Source: Sclerotiophoma versabilis (Eukaryota; Ascomycota; Dothideomycetes; Pleosporales; Didymellaceae). Taken from it: a stretch of DNA of 64,000 nt. The notes beneath the pieces are model-generated. The model was not told the origin of the DNA and ran no database searches. It saw only the letters and a program-made list of their open reading frames with translations. The translations under genes were made by a program, and so were the position numbers. The stretch lies in assembly GCA_012274445.1 (NCBI GenBank), contig JAAROD010000093.1, positions 62,001 to 126,000 on the forward strand. Direction: 5' to 3'. Position 1 is the stretch's first letter, and the number at the start of each line of letters is the position of its first letter. This document shows, piece by piece, positions 1 to 9,592 of the stretch.

Positions 1-329
1 TTATAGTATTTATATACTCTATTATTATACACTAATAAATTTTAACCTTATTCTTTCTATACATATTACTTATAAAAAATAAATACTTAATAGTAAAGTA
101 CTTTTAAGCTCTAAGGTAAGGCCTTATTATAATTATATTATAACTAGCTAACTAATATAAATAGTTAGTATTAAGAATATTAATACTACTATAATTAACG
201 TACTCTATAAGTAAGTAAGCTAATAGGTAAGTAAGCTACTTTTACTAAGCCTCTACTAAAGTACTCTTTCTATACTAATATCTTAAAAATAACCTATTAT
301 TAACATGTCTTAGAAAGCTTAAGTATAGC

Positions 330-1935
330 TTATACTTTAAGCTCTTAAATAAGACGCAAATTTCTTCTAGTAATATACTGCAGCTATCTATAATATACCT
401 TAAAGCATACTAAGCTATTAATATACTAGATAACCTTTATAAGGTAATTCTATACCTAAATTATAAGGTTTAGATAATAATAAGAAGAGAGTAATTATTA
501 AGTATATACTTAAGCTAAATACGCAAGAATTTAGCCTCTAGCTAGTAGATATAGCTGCTATAGCTAATTGTCTACGCACTAAGTATAATCTAGGCCCTAT
601 TAGTGTAAACTAGCCTAGTATGTTTATTAAGTATTAACTAGAGCTTAAAGTAAAGTTTAATTATAAGTATAACTATAAGTAAGCTCTTTATAAGAATTTA
701 GAGGTTATATAGAGCTAGTTTAGCCTAGTAGCTAATATTAAAGCTAAGTATAGTATCTAGAATAATAATACCTATAACTTTAATAAAATAGGCTTTATAA
801 TAGGCTAGATCTTCTTAGAAGTAGTTATTATAGCTTTAGAGAGATAAGAAAGGCTAAAAATAGTCTAGTAAGGTAACTAGAAGTAGATAATAGTTATATA
901 GAGTATTAATATAAAAGAATAGGCTATTCTACTCTTTATTATTATTAAGGTATACTACTACCTCTTTAGCTAGTATAAGAAAGAAGATCTGCTCTAGAAT
1001 TAGGTTATTAGAGTTTTTAGTAATAGCTAGACTACTAATAAGCTTAGTTTTAAGTAGTTAAAATACTTTAATACGTATATAAAGAAGCGTACTATTAGTA
1101 ATTACTAACTACTAGTTATTAATAGCTATAAGAGCTAAAATATACTTAAATTCTAGTAATACTATAAGAATAATAAGATTAGTACTATATATATACCTTC
1201 TTACTTATTATACCTTCTATAGCTACTTAATATAGGTTATTTTACTTTTTTAAAGAAAGTATATAGGCACTAAGCTAAAATACTTATATATAACTTAATT
1301 ACTTACCTTATAAAGACTAAGTTCCTTTTATACTTTCAAGTAGCCTATAATATAGTATTTACTTCTAGTAATATCTAAGAAGAGTTCTAAGGTACTAGAT
1401 TAGTTCTCTTTAACCTAGAATAGGTTATTTTAACTCTTAATATAAAGCTACAGACTCTATTACTACTACTCTCTACTAATAGTAAGCTCTAGTAGTTATA
1501 AACCTCTAGTACTACTCTAGAATTTAGGTTATAATTAACTCTAATTTAAGAAAAGTATAAGAAGTAGTAGAGTAGCTTACTAAACTCTATTCTAAGCGCG
1601 CTTAAGTACTATATAAAGAGGGGAGTAATTTTATCCTATAAGCTAGTTTTAGCCTAATAGAAAATTAGTAAGCTTTAAGTAGCTAATAAGGCTGCTATAT
1701 AATAAAAATTATATAAAAGATAGTAGGTTTAGAAGAAAGAAACTCTAATAGTTAAAGATAAGTAGTAACTAGTAGCTCTAAAGAAGTTTAGGGCGCATAG
1801 TAATAGAAAGAAGCTAAAGAAGTAAGTGCGTACTTAAGAGAGTAAGCTAACCTAAAGGTACTATAGAAGGTATAATTAGACTAGCTATAATATATAAATA
1901 TATAAGATTAATATAGAAGTAGTCTCTAAATAACA
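330..1935 (+). pseudogene. RIP-killed Fot1/pogo-type DDE transposase
   Basis: Reading through stops in the plus frame that contains 761-793 recovers a pogo/Fot1-like protein. In order there is a CENP-B-type DNA-binding stretch (LRTKYNLGPISVN near 570-612), the first catalytic-domain block with NTYNFNKIGFIIG (from NFDETGFMMG-type ancestors, 767-805), a block resembling TTNKLSFKXLKYF (about 1034-1072), LLVINSYKS (decayed LLVIDGHES), then the LLNIGYF block (decayed LQPLDVGCF). A basic C-terminal tail ending near VVSK follows at about 1935. Dozens of stops make it non-functional. It is a different family from the pogo element at 48753-50912. The ends are approximate and I did not identify its terminal repeats. 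Confidence 0.8.
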
Positions 1936-3341
1936 TTATATACTATAGTCTACTATAAAGTACTAAAGTATAGTATTTTAGGCTATAATAAGTTATATTT
2001 TAGTAAGAGCTTAGTAAAAGTAGCTTACTTAGCTATTAGCTTACTTACTTATAAGGTATATTATAAAAGTATCTTTATATATTATATAGTAGTAGTATAG
2101 TTATTATAGTCTATATTATAAACTTTCTTCTTAGTAAGTATATTAAGTAGATTATATATAATAAGTAATATAAAGTACTACTAAGCTAGCTATACTATAA
2201 GGCTAGCTACTTTTTCTTAGTATTACTAATTCTATATATAAGTTAAGTAAACTTTTTACTTTTTATAAAAACTATATATAATATACTTATATTAGATATA
2301 AAAGAAGATTCTATATCTTTCTAGTATATATAAGTATTATAACTAGTCTTTCTAAAGTTACTATAGTACTATTAACCTAGCTAGGCTCTTTCTTAACTAC
2401 TACTACTATTTACTTTCTTTAATACTATATAAGCTATAGCTATACTTCTAGCTACTAATAATACTACTTTACTATACTTTATTATACCTCTATACTAGAT
2501 CTACTTTCTTTTTTAAGTCTTATACTTAGTTATTTCTACTAATTACTTTTTATACTTTTATATATAAGCTATAAGAAGTATATTATTATATAGTATCTCT
2601 TTAGCTTCTTTAATAAGCTTTAAGAACTTCTTTTAAGTAAATATTAGTAACTATATAAAGCGCTTACTTATAAGCTTTAATTATGACCTAAATTTATATA
2701 TATTACTTAGTATTTAGAATTACTATAGTATTTTTAGTAGAGGTACTAGTAGAGAGGTATAATATTATACTTTAAGCTTATTAAGAACTACCTACGCATT
2801 AATAGAAACTAGCTCTAATACCTAAAAGGCCTTTTTATAGTTTCTATATATAAATATATTAAAAAATATATTTCTAAAGCCTAAAAGAAAGCCTTCTTTA
2901 TTAATATAGAAGATATATCTAGATACTAAGTATTAAAGTTATACTTTTAAGTAAAGCTTATAAGTACTATTTATAGTAGTTCTTAGAGATAAGTACTAGT
3001 ATAGAAGAGTTTATAAGAGTTAGAGTTATTACCTAGTAAAATACTATAATAATAGAAAGTAATAATAAGTAGTATAGAGTAGACTATCTAGCTTAAGAGT
3101 TAGAGTTAAGATTCTAAAGATAAACTTAACTAACTAAGTTAAATATAAACTATAAGAGTTATATTTCTACTAACTATATACTATAGAGAGTCTTAAGCTT
3201 ACCTATTAACTTATAAACTTTCTAAGTAGTTCTTACTTTACTTACTATAAGCTAGGTTATATATATAGTTATCTTATAGATCTACCTATAAGCTAGCTTA
3301 TATAATCTAGTTCTAGGTTAAAAATTACTAGCCTACTATTA
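1936..3341. other. RIP-type AT-rich DNA, no recognisable content
   Basis: The base composition and TpA-rich texture match the flanking dead transposon. I could not read any family through the stops on either strand. Probably further decayed transposon sequence. Confidence 0.6.
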
Positions 3342-3907
3342 GGCTGGCAAATAGGTAGAGGTTAGGTAGGGGTTAAGTAGGTTACATAACCTACCCCTAC
3401 TTAACCCTAACCTCTACCTACGCTAGTAGCTGCTAAGCAGGTATAAGTTAGGTTGGGGTAGCACTAGTGTGGGTAGAGGTTAGGTAGGGGTAGCACTAGC
3501 GTGGGTAGGAGTTGGGTAAGCTTAGTTAGTATATCTTAATTTCGGAATTATTACACAGCTAAGAAGGCCTACTTAGAACAACTAGAATTTAGCTAGTTGA
3601 AAACAGGGTAAAGGTATACATGTACATGCACTCTAAATTCGGTATTATAGATAGTTATTATAGTACTTTATTATAGTACTACCTACCTAGGTACCCTGAA
3701 CCCAACCCCTACCTACGCTAGTACTACCTCAACCCAACCTCTACCTACGCTAGTGCTACCTCTACCTAACCTCTACCTACGCTAGTGCTACCCCGACCTA
3801 ACCTATACCTACGCTAGAGGTACTCTAACCCAACCTATACCCGTGGCCTGTGTGACCCCAACCTAACCTCTACCTAATATTAAGTACTCTAAACCTATTT
3901 GCTAGCC
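3342..3907. mobile_element. 566-bp MITE-like element made of inverted minisatellites
   Basis: The ends are inverted repeats: GGCTGGCAAATAGGT at 3342-3356 and its complement at 3893-3907 with one C/T difference, each flanked by TA (3340-3341 and 3908-3909), as in Tc1/mariner-pogo elements. The left arm (to about 3530) carries tandem units of the type GTAGCACTAGCGTGGGTAG-AGGTTAGGTAGG. The right arm (about 3685-3890) carries the complementary units, so the whole folds back on itself. A smaller palindrome lies at about 3349-3420. The centre (3531-3684) is unique and has no reading frame. It is markedly less AT-rich than its surroundings. A non-autonomous element is the best reading; no transposase is encoded. 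Confidence 0.65.
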
Positions 3908-5346
3908 TACCTACTATAGTTCTTAGTAAGTAATATACTAAATATTATATACTAACTAGCTATAGTCTAATACAATTATAATACTATCTTTTCTTTCTAC
4001 TAGATTTATCTTAAATTATATTATATATTTATAAGTATACTCTATATTTTAGTTTAAGTGCTAAATATATTATATCTTCTATATCTTAATAGAAGTAAAT
4101 CTATTTTACTATTAAAATCTAATAATACTTAACTAAAGCTAATATTTCTTATAATTCTTATTTTATAAATAATAAGAAGTATTTTATTAATAAAAATAAG
4201 TATTTTATTATAGCTTTTAAGAATTAATATTATTAAAAGTATTTTAAGTATATATATATTATATATTTATATATAAACTATAATAGAGCTTATAAAACTA
4301 TACTTAGGTAATTAATAGTATTTAATTAGTACTATCTAATCTATATCTAAAATATTAATTATATATAAAGAGAATTTAAAAGTTATATAATTTTACCTAA
4401 TAAGCTTATAAGCTTCTAGAAACCTACTTAGTTTTATAATCTTATTAAGTAAGCTCTTAAGCTTTTATAAAGCTACTTAGTAGTTAGGTACTAAAGTAAC
4501 CTAATTAGAGTATAGAAGTAAGAAAAAGGCTCTATAGTAGTAATCTATATACTTTATTATATAATATACTCTTTAGGTGTTTATACCTAGATATACCTAC
4601 TTATAAAGTACTTATTTCTTTATTCTAAGGCTTAATTTAAGAGTATATCTTTTAAGAGCTCTTTTAACTTTTCTTAAGTATTTAACTCTTATTCTAAATA
4701 CTCTAGAAGTAAAAATAAGCTCTAATATAACTTAATTCTAACTAGTAGATACTTTATAAGCGTTTTATTATATAATAACTTACTTATTTATACTTTTACC
4801 TTCTTTTTAAGTACTAAGTAGCCTACCTAAACGCTTACATAGCTGCTATAAATAAGTGCCTAAACTAGGTAACTCTAATTAGCTCTAGGTGTTATTTATA
4901 ATAGTAAGAGTAAGTATTTAATACTTTACTACACTGCTCTATTATTTAATCTTAGTAATATTAGAATACTTATAGTAGGCAGAGCCTCTTACTATTACTT
5001 TTACTATACTAGTTAGTATTCTATATAAGCTATCTATCTACTTAATTTCTATAATTTTCTAGTTATCTTTATTATTATAGCTATAAGTATACTAATTTAG
5101 CTTTTATATATCTTCTATATCTCTTAGTTACTTTTTTTAATCTTTTTAGTTTTTCTTTTAGTTAGGTATATTTTTTAGCCTATATCTTTATTAGATAGTA
5201 TTTAATTAATTCTACTATTACTATTTTCTAGCTCTTTTTAGGTTTTACTAACTTTTATATAAAGAGAATCTAAAGATAAGTACCTTATATACACTACTAC
5301 TACCTTCTATACTTATACTACCTACTATAGTACTACTAGCTTACTT
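3908..5346. other. RIP-type AT-rich DNA, no recognisable content
   Basis: TpA-rich degraded sequence without open frames or a family I can name. It contains scattered poly-purine and poly-pyrimidine runs only. Confidence 0.55.
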
Positions 5347-5400
5347 ATACCTATACCTATACCTATAACTATAACTATAACTATAACTATAACTATACCT
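5347..5400. repeat. Hexanucleotide microsatellite (CTATAC/CTATAA)n
   Basis: About nine tandem hexamers, CTATAC at both ends and CTATAA in the middle. The C/A alternation fits one array that has diverged in blocks. Confidence 0.85.
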
Positions 5401-5430
5401 ATAGTTATAGCTTTAGCTACTTCTTTAGCT

Positions 5431-5533
5431 ATTACTACTACTACTACTACTACTACTACTATTACTACTGCTACTACTACTGCCTATGCTGCTGTGCTGC
5501 TGCTACTGCCTCTGCTACTACTACTACTACCTA
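5431..5533. repeat. Trinucleotide (ACT)n microsatellite grading into GCT/GCC
   Basis: A run of ACT triplets that becomes mixed with GCT and GCC towards 5490-5530. A 64-codon open frame at 5494-5688 exists only because of this repeat (a leucine run) and is not called as a gene. Confidence 0.8.
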
Positions 5534-5699
5534 CCTCTGCGCCCTCTATCTCTATTCTAGGCACTTCTATACTAGGTGTGTATAGAGTAATTCCCTATAT
5601 ATACTATATAGATATACTGCTACTAAGTAGCTTAGTTATACTATGCGTAGATAATACTACTACTAGCTACTATAGTAAGCACTGCTAGTATTATATCTT

Positions 5700-6826
5700 T
5701 TAGTACTCTTACTATTCTCTATAGGTTTTCTTTTAAATAGAGTATATAAATAGTAGACTAATAGCTTATAGGCTGCCTACTCTTAAGCTACTTAGAATAG
5801 TACTAGTAGAGAAGCTTATTACTTCTAGTAGAGTAATAACTTTAGTAAGTAACTCTATTTCTATTTATAATAGTAGCTAATAAGTATATAGTAGGCTACT
5901 AACCTATATACTTTTATTTAGGTAGTAAAGAGCCTACTTATAAAAGAGTACCTATTTTAAGTACTCTTTATAAGTAGGTTCTTTAAGCTACTAAGACCTA
6001 TAAAGAGAAGGTTATTCTTTCTATCTATAGCTAATTTGCGTTTATAAGCTTCTTAGCTACTAGTTATATACTTAAAAGAGCTACTAGTAGTAGTCTAAAG
6101 AGGCTTATACCTATTTAGAGAGGATAACTTCCTCTCTAGTAATTCTAAAGCTTTTCTTTCTCTATTAATATACTCTTTTTCTATAACTAATTCTTCTTAC
6201 TTTTAACTAATACTATATAAGTTTAACTATAATAGAAAGCACTTATAACTTTATCTAGAAAGTACTTTTATAAGCCTATTAGCTAGTATTTTACTAGTTT
6301 TAAAGTAGATTACTTAGAAATGTCTCTTAGTAATTTCTTATCTTAACTATATATTTTAGATATCTATATAGCGCAGCTAGGTAGTAAGCTTCTTACTTTC
6401 TTTAACTACTAATTAGATAGTTTATTAGTTATTATAGAAAATCTCCTATAGTACCCTTAAGTCTAGGTAAAGTTCTCCTAGGAATTGTTTTAGAGCTGCT
6501 AACTTCTTAGCTATATACTCTAAAGTAAGTAATTTAGCTTTAGTAGTAGAAGTTATTACTATTAATTAATATATAGCTTTCTAGATAATTAGACTACTAA
6601 AGAGCTATATAATATAGCTCTAAAATTATCATTATATCTTATAATTATTAGTAAATAATAAATTACTATATATAAGTAGTTAACTACCTTTATAAGTACT
6701 ATACCTTATACCTATTATAATTCTATATAGACAAAGCAGTATAGTAATTAAGTAGCTAACTAGAGCTCTTACTTATAAACTAGAGTAGAGCCTAGAAGAA
6801 TCTCTCTTTATATAGTTACGTAATAT
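5700..6826. other. RIP-type AT-rich DNA, no recognisable content
   Basis: Degraded AT-rich sequence with stops in all frames and no family I recognise. From about 6800 it may already be the decayed U3 of the retroelement relative whose remainder resumes at 13924. Confidence 0.5.
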
Positions 6827-6897
6827 ACTTATTAATAAGTATAATATATATAACCTACTTATTAATAAGTATTATATATTATTACTTATTAATAAGT
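6827..6897. repeat. Three copies of the palindrome ACTTATTAATAAGT
   Basis: Perfect 14-bp palindromes lie at 6827-6840, 6857-6870 and 6884-6897, spaced 30 and 27 bp. A fourth identical copy lies at 13922-13935, directly after the inserted retroelement. Before that insertion the four formed one cluster, probably in the U3 of the decayed LTR that continues at about 13951. Confidence 0.75.
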
Positions 6898-6927
6898 AAC
6901 GCTATATATCTTATTAGACTAATCCTA

Positions 6928-6932
6928 GTTAC
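6928..6932. repeat. 5-bp target site duplication (left), GTTAC
   Basis: GTTAC directly precedes the TG start of the 5' LTR and is repeated at 13919-13923 directly after the CA end of the 3' LTR. Five base pairs is the usual Ty3/gypsy duplication length. Confidence 0.9.
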
Positions 6933-7017
6933 TGTTACGATCTCGGAGGATGGCACGCGGGGATGGTGACTTATTACCAATGGCGGGCCCTGGATCGGCG
7001 GGCGCCAGGCCCCAGGT

Positions 7018-7090
7018 CACGTGATGTCTCACGAACTCCACACAGAACCTGGAGTCAGGAGTGTGAGACACGACAACACAACGTCACGTG
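7018..7090 (+). promoter_or_regulatory. Duplicated CACGTG module in U3
   Basis: The palindrome CACGTG (a bHLH-type E-box core) occurs at 7018-7023 and 7085-7090, each followed by ATGTC(T/C)CACGAA. Duplicated upstream boxes about 95-165 bp before the TATA-like sequence fit an LTR enhancer. The binding protein is inferred from the motif class only. Confidence 0.5.
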
Positions 7091-7181
7091 ATGTCCCACG
7101 AATCCCACATTGTTCCATGAATACCACAAGGCCCCCTATGGGACTTGGTGGAAGACCATGCTACACTATGGGACATCTTAA

Positions 7182-7189
7182 GTATATAG
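7182..7189 (+). promoter_or_regulatory. LTR TATA-like box
   Basis: GTATATAG lies about 30 bp upstream of 7213-7220, where transcription would be expected to start, and thus defines a likely U3/R boundary near GTGTTCAA (7217-7224). Confidence 0.5.
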
Positions 7190-7435
7190 TCAGTAGGAAC
7201 ACAACCCTTATGGTTCGTGTTCAACTTAGTCAATCAAGTTTGTCTTTGGAATCTCAACCCCCAACTCTCGAGCTAGATAGTCTACTCTATACTACTCATT
7301 GTTACCCTCCATTGTCACGGTGTCTCACTAGACAATAACCCCAACCCTTACGGATCATCCTGTACCAGCGCTCATCCCTGAGAACCAATACGAATAGTGC
7401 TTACGAGCTTTGCTTGAAAGTACAACTTCAACACT

Positions 7436-7443
7436 TTGAACAC
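7436..7443 (+). promoter_or_regulatory. Possible self-priming primer-binding site
   Basis: No tRNA-type TGG site follows the 5' LTR. Instead TTGAACAC, starting 2 nt after the LTR end, is exactly complementary to GTGTTCAA at 7217-7224, which lies where the transcript should begin. In the Tf1/sushi group of chromoviruses the 5' end of the mRNA folds back and primes reverse transcription at such a site. The complementarity and its placement are seen; its use is inferred. Confidence 0.5.
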
Positions 7444-7450
7444 CCCAAAG

Positions 7451-9592
7451 ATGAGTACTACTTCAGGATCCCGTGCTACCCATAGCAACTCCAACGCGTC
7501 ACGCAACCGCGTCGACGACGACCTCGATATGGACGAAGGATCGAACGAGGGCACGACGACCTCTACGTCCACGAGTGTATACCCAGTAGCTAAGCCCGAG
7601 ACCTTCGATGGTACTCGTGAGAAACTGGAAGACTGGCTTATCAAGTTCGACCTCTTCTTCATGTTTCAGGGAGAACGCATCCCTGAGGAGAAACGTGTGA
7701 CGCTTGTCTCCACGTTCATGAAGGACCGCGCGTTCACGTGGATCAAACCCTTTATCCAGCGTTACCATGGAGAAGGAACGTCCACCGACATCGACGCATG
7801 GATCGAAGACTTCGACCTGTTCAAGGAACAGATACGCCGAGTATTTGGAGTACACAACGAACCAACCATCGCACGTCGCGACATCCAACGCATTAAGCAA
7901 ACCACGTCAGCCGCCGACTATGCTGCCAAATTTCAGCAGCTAGCAACGTACACCGGCTGGGACGACACCGCGTTGACAACGATGTTCCGACAAGGATTGA
8001 AACCACGAGTCAAAGAGGAATTGATGCGGACCGCTGCGTCTACCGATGACTTCGACTCCCTGGTCAATACGGCAATTGATATCGATGTCAAGCTGTACGA
8101 ACTACAACAGGAATTGCGAGAGGACCCACGTACACGAGCAGCAGCTCATACTACTCGCCCGCCTCCACGCAACCCATGGCGAAACAACCTCAACCGAGGA
8201 AACCGAGGAAGCAACCGCTACCAGCCAAACACTGGACGCCGTGTACACAATAGCACCAGCAGCGGTTACTACGGACCAGAGGCCATGGACCTGTCCAACA
8301 TCAACAAAGGACCAGAACCCCGATGGAACCAGAAAAGCAAGGGTAGTGACAGGAAGGACAAGTCAGGAGTGACTTGTTATGGATGTGGCAAGCAAGGCCA
8401 CTATGCCAAGGACTGTCGATCCAAGAACAAGGTGGTTCGACAACTCAACGTACTCACCCGCGAGGATGCGGATGCCGGTGATGAATGGGAAGTTCTCACC
8501 GATGACATGGGACGTCTTATGGAGGACCCCGAACCCGGATCCGATGACGATTACATCGAACCATCCGATGAGGACATACGGAATGCCCGAAGCCGAGCAC
8601 CTACACCATACCAAGAGTTGGACGAACAGCAGAAGCATCTGCAGGACCTAGCGAGACGACCATCAACACAGATGGGACAAGCATACGAACGAGGACTGAA
8701 AGTGTGCAAGCACAAGCAGCCCACTATGTCTCAGCGACTACGCGACACTGCCAGACAAGAAGCGGATGGAGGCACTATCTACGCCTCCGACACTGAAGAA
8801 AGTTGGTACGACACAGACATGCGTGAATTCAACGAACGTACAGAAGCAGAACTAGCACGTCAAGAAATCCGAGACAACAACGCTACCTTTCAGGAAAACT
8901 GTGATCGGATTACCAAGAGCATCGACAAGAAACTACAGCAAATGGCACTTCAAACTCGCGCAGGACAACGACAGGTCAACAACCTAAGTAAATCCCAACA
9001 GGATTGGTGGAAACATGATTTCGATAAACTCAGTGCTGGCAACTACGCCACACGACAGGAGCTCGAGCGACAAGTAAAAAACGACCGAAGCAGGAACGAG
9101 CCTGACTTCGACAGGAAGCCAGCGTTGCTTCTAAACCCACGACCAGAGTACGCCTTGGACCACCGGAATCCAAATCATGGAAAGCTATCATGGACAGCAT
9201 GCGTACACAACGCCTGTCGCATACACGAATCAGAAAAACTAGGAAAGGGATGGTTCCCGACTCCCAGTACCACATGCAGGAAACAATGGTACGATTGCAA
9301 GAACGACATGTGCGAAATGCACCTCTGGGACAAGCGTTCCGAGCTGCACTTCCCAGGCACAGACGACCATCAGGAAATCGTATGCATGCAATTGGTTATC
9401 AACGGCTCCTGCTACAATCTACATTGGCAGCGTTGCCTCAACCCGAACTGCAAGCTGCACGAAGGCAGCAAGATCATCCATGGATTCGGTGATGAGGAGA
9501 CTTTTTTAGGCAAGCGCCAAAAGAGTGCTCCGTCGAGCGATCCCTTAACGCTATTGGGGACGGCTCACTCATCAGACTACCCATCAAGTTAA
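7451..9592 (+). CDS. gag: Gag polyprotein of the Ty3/gypsy element
   Basis: Structural protein that forms the virus-like particle and binds element RNA. The ATG at 7451 is the first in frame after the LTR and gives about 713 residues. The capsid-like region comes first (about residues 45-220, with the retrotransposon Gag pattern around FDGTREKLEDWL and FQGERIP). A basic RNA-binding stretch follows, then one CCHC zinc knuckle, CYGCGKQGHYAKDC (C-x2-C-x4-H-x4-C), near residues 305-320. The long charged C-terminal part is unusual for the family and contains two Cys/His-bearing stretches of unknown role. Twenty-seven sense codons remain after the slip site at 9502-9508, so unshifted ribosomes end at 9590-9592. 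Confidence 0.92.
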   Translation: MSTTSGSRATHSNSNASRNRVDDDLDMDEGSNEGTTTSTSTSVYPVAKPETFDGTREKLEDWLIKFDLFFMFQGERIPEEKRVTLVSTFMKDRAFTWIKPFIQRYHGEGTSTDIDAWIEDFDLFKEQIRRVFGVHNEPTIARRDIQRIKQTTSAADYAAKFQQLATYTGWDDTALTTMFRQGLKPRVKEELMRTAASTDDFDSLVNTAIDIDVKLYELQQELREDPRTRAAAHTTRPPPRNPWRNNLNRGNRGSNRYQPNTGRRVHNSTSSGYYGPEAMDLSNINKGPEPRWNQKSKGSDRKDKSGVTCYGCGKQGHYAKDCRSKNKVVRQLNVLTREDADAGDEWEVLTDDMGRLMEDPEPGSDDDYIEPSDEDIRNARSRAPTPYQELDEQQKHLQDLARRPSTQMGQAYERGLKVCKHKQPTMSQRLRDTARQEADGGTIYASDTEESWYDTDMREFNERTEAELARQEIRDNNATFQENCDRITKSIDKKLQQMALQTRAGQRQVNNLSKSQQDWWKHDFDKLSAGNYATRQELERQVKNDRSRNEPDFDRKPALLLNPRPEYALDHRNPNHGKLSWTACVHNACRIHESEKLGKGWFPTPSTTCRKQWYDCKNDMCEMHLWDKRSELHFPGTDDHQEIVCMQLVINGSCYNLHWQRCLNPNCKLHEGSKIIHGFGDEETFLGKRQKSAPSSDPLTLLGTAHSSDYPSS
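9502..9508 (+). promoter_or_regulatory. -1 ribosomal frameshift site T TTT TTA
   Basis: In the gag frame the codons read ACT TTT TTA GGC, giving the canonical X XXY YYZ heptamer U UUU UUA, the same heptamer class known from lentiviral gag-pol. Pol is in the -1 frame and is open from 9493 onward, so a slip here fuses Gag directly to the protease. A candidate hairpin lies 16 nt downstream: 9525-9534 can pair with 9559-9568 with a 2x2 internal loop. The spacing is longer than usual, so the stimulating structure is uncertain. Confidence 0.75.

Larger units (their letters stand above)
1..6932. repeat. AT-rich RIP-degraded repeat block (left part)
   Basis: Almost pure A/T sequence with TpA steps in great excess and stops in every frame. 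The decay has the direction expected of RIP: where an ancestral coding sequence can still be read, CAG, CGA and TGG codons have become TAG, TGA or TAA and few C or G remain. RIP acts on repeated DNA in the sexual cycle of filamentous ascomycetes, so this block is interpreted as a nest of old transposons. The same sequence type resumes at 13919-15955 on the far side of the intact retroelement, so the two halves were one block before that insertion. No live gene is visible in it. Confidence 0.9.
6933..7433 (+). repeat. 5' LTR
   Basis: 501 bp, TG...CA ends. It carries two copies of a CACGTGATGTC-(T/C)-CACGAA module (about 7018-7038 and 7085-7105) centred on the palindrome CACGTG, and a TATA-like GTATATAG near 7182-7189. 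A 105-codon open frame at 7021-7338 recurs identically in the 3' LTR only because the LTRs are identical, and is not called as a gene. Confidence 0.95.

Noticed and set aside
3340..3910. CRISPR-like array of spaced repeats
   Set aside because: The repeats are contiguous and inverted between two TA-flanked ends in a fungal context; a MITE-like element fits better.
5494..5688. 64-codon leucine-rich frame
   Set aside because: Arises from the (ACT/GCT)n microsatellite inside RIP-degraded DNA.
7021..7338. 105-codon frame in the 5' LTR, repeated identically at 13506-13823
   Set aside because: It is present twice only because the two LTRs are identical, it spans the TATA-like box and presumed RNA start, and has no domain.
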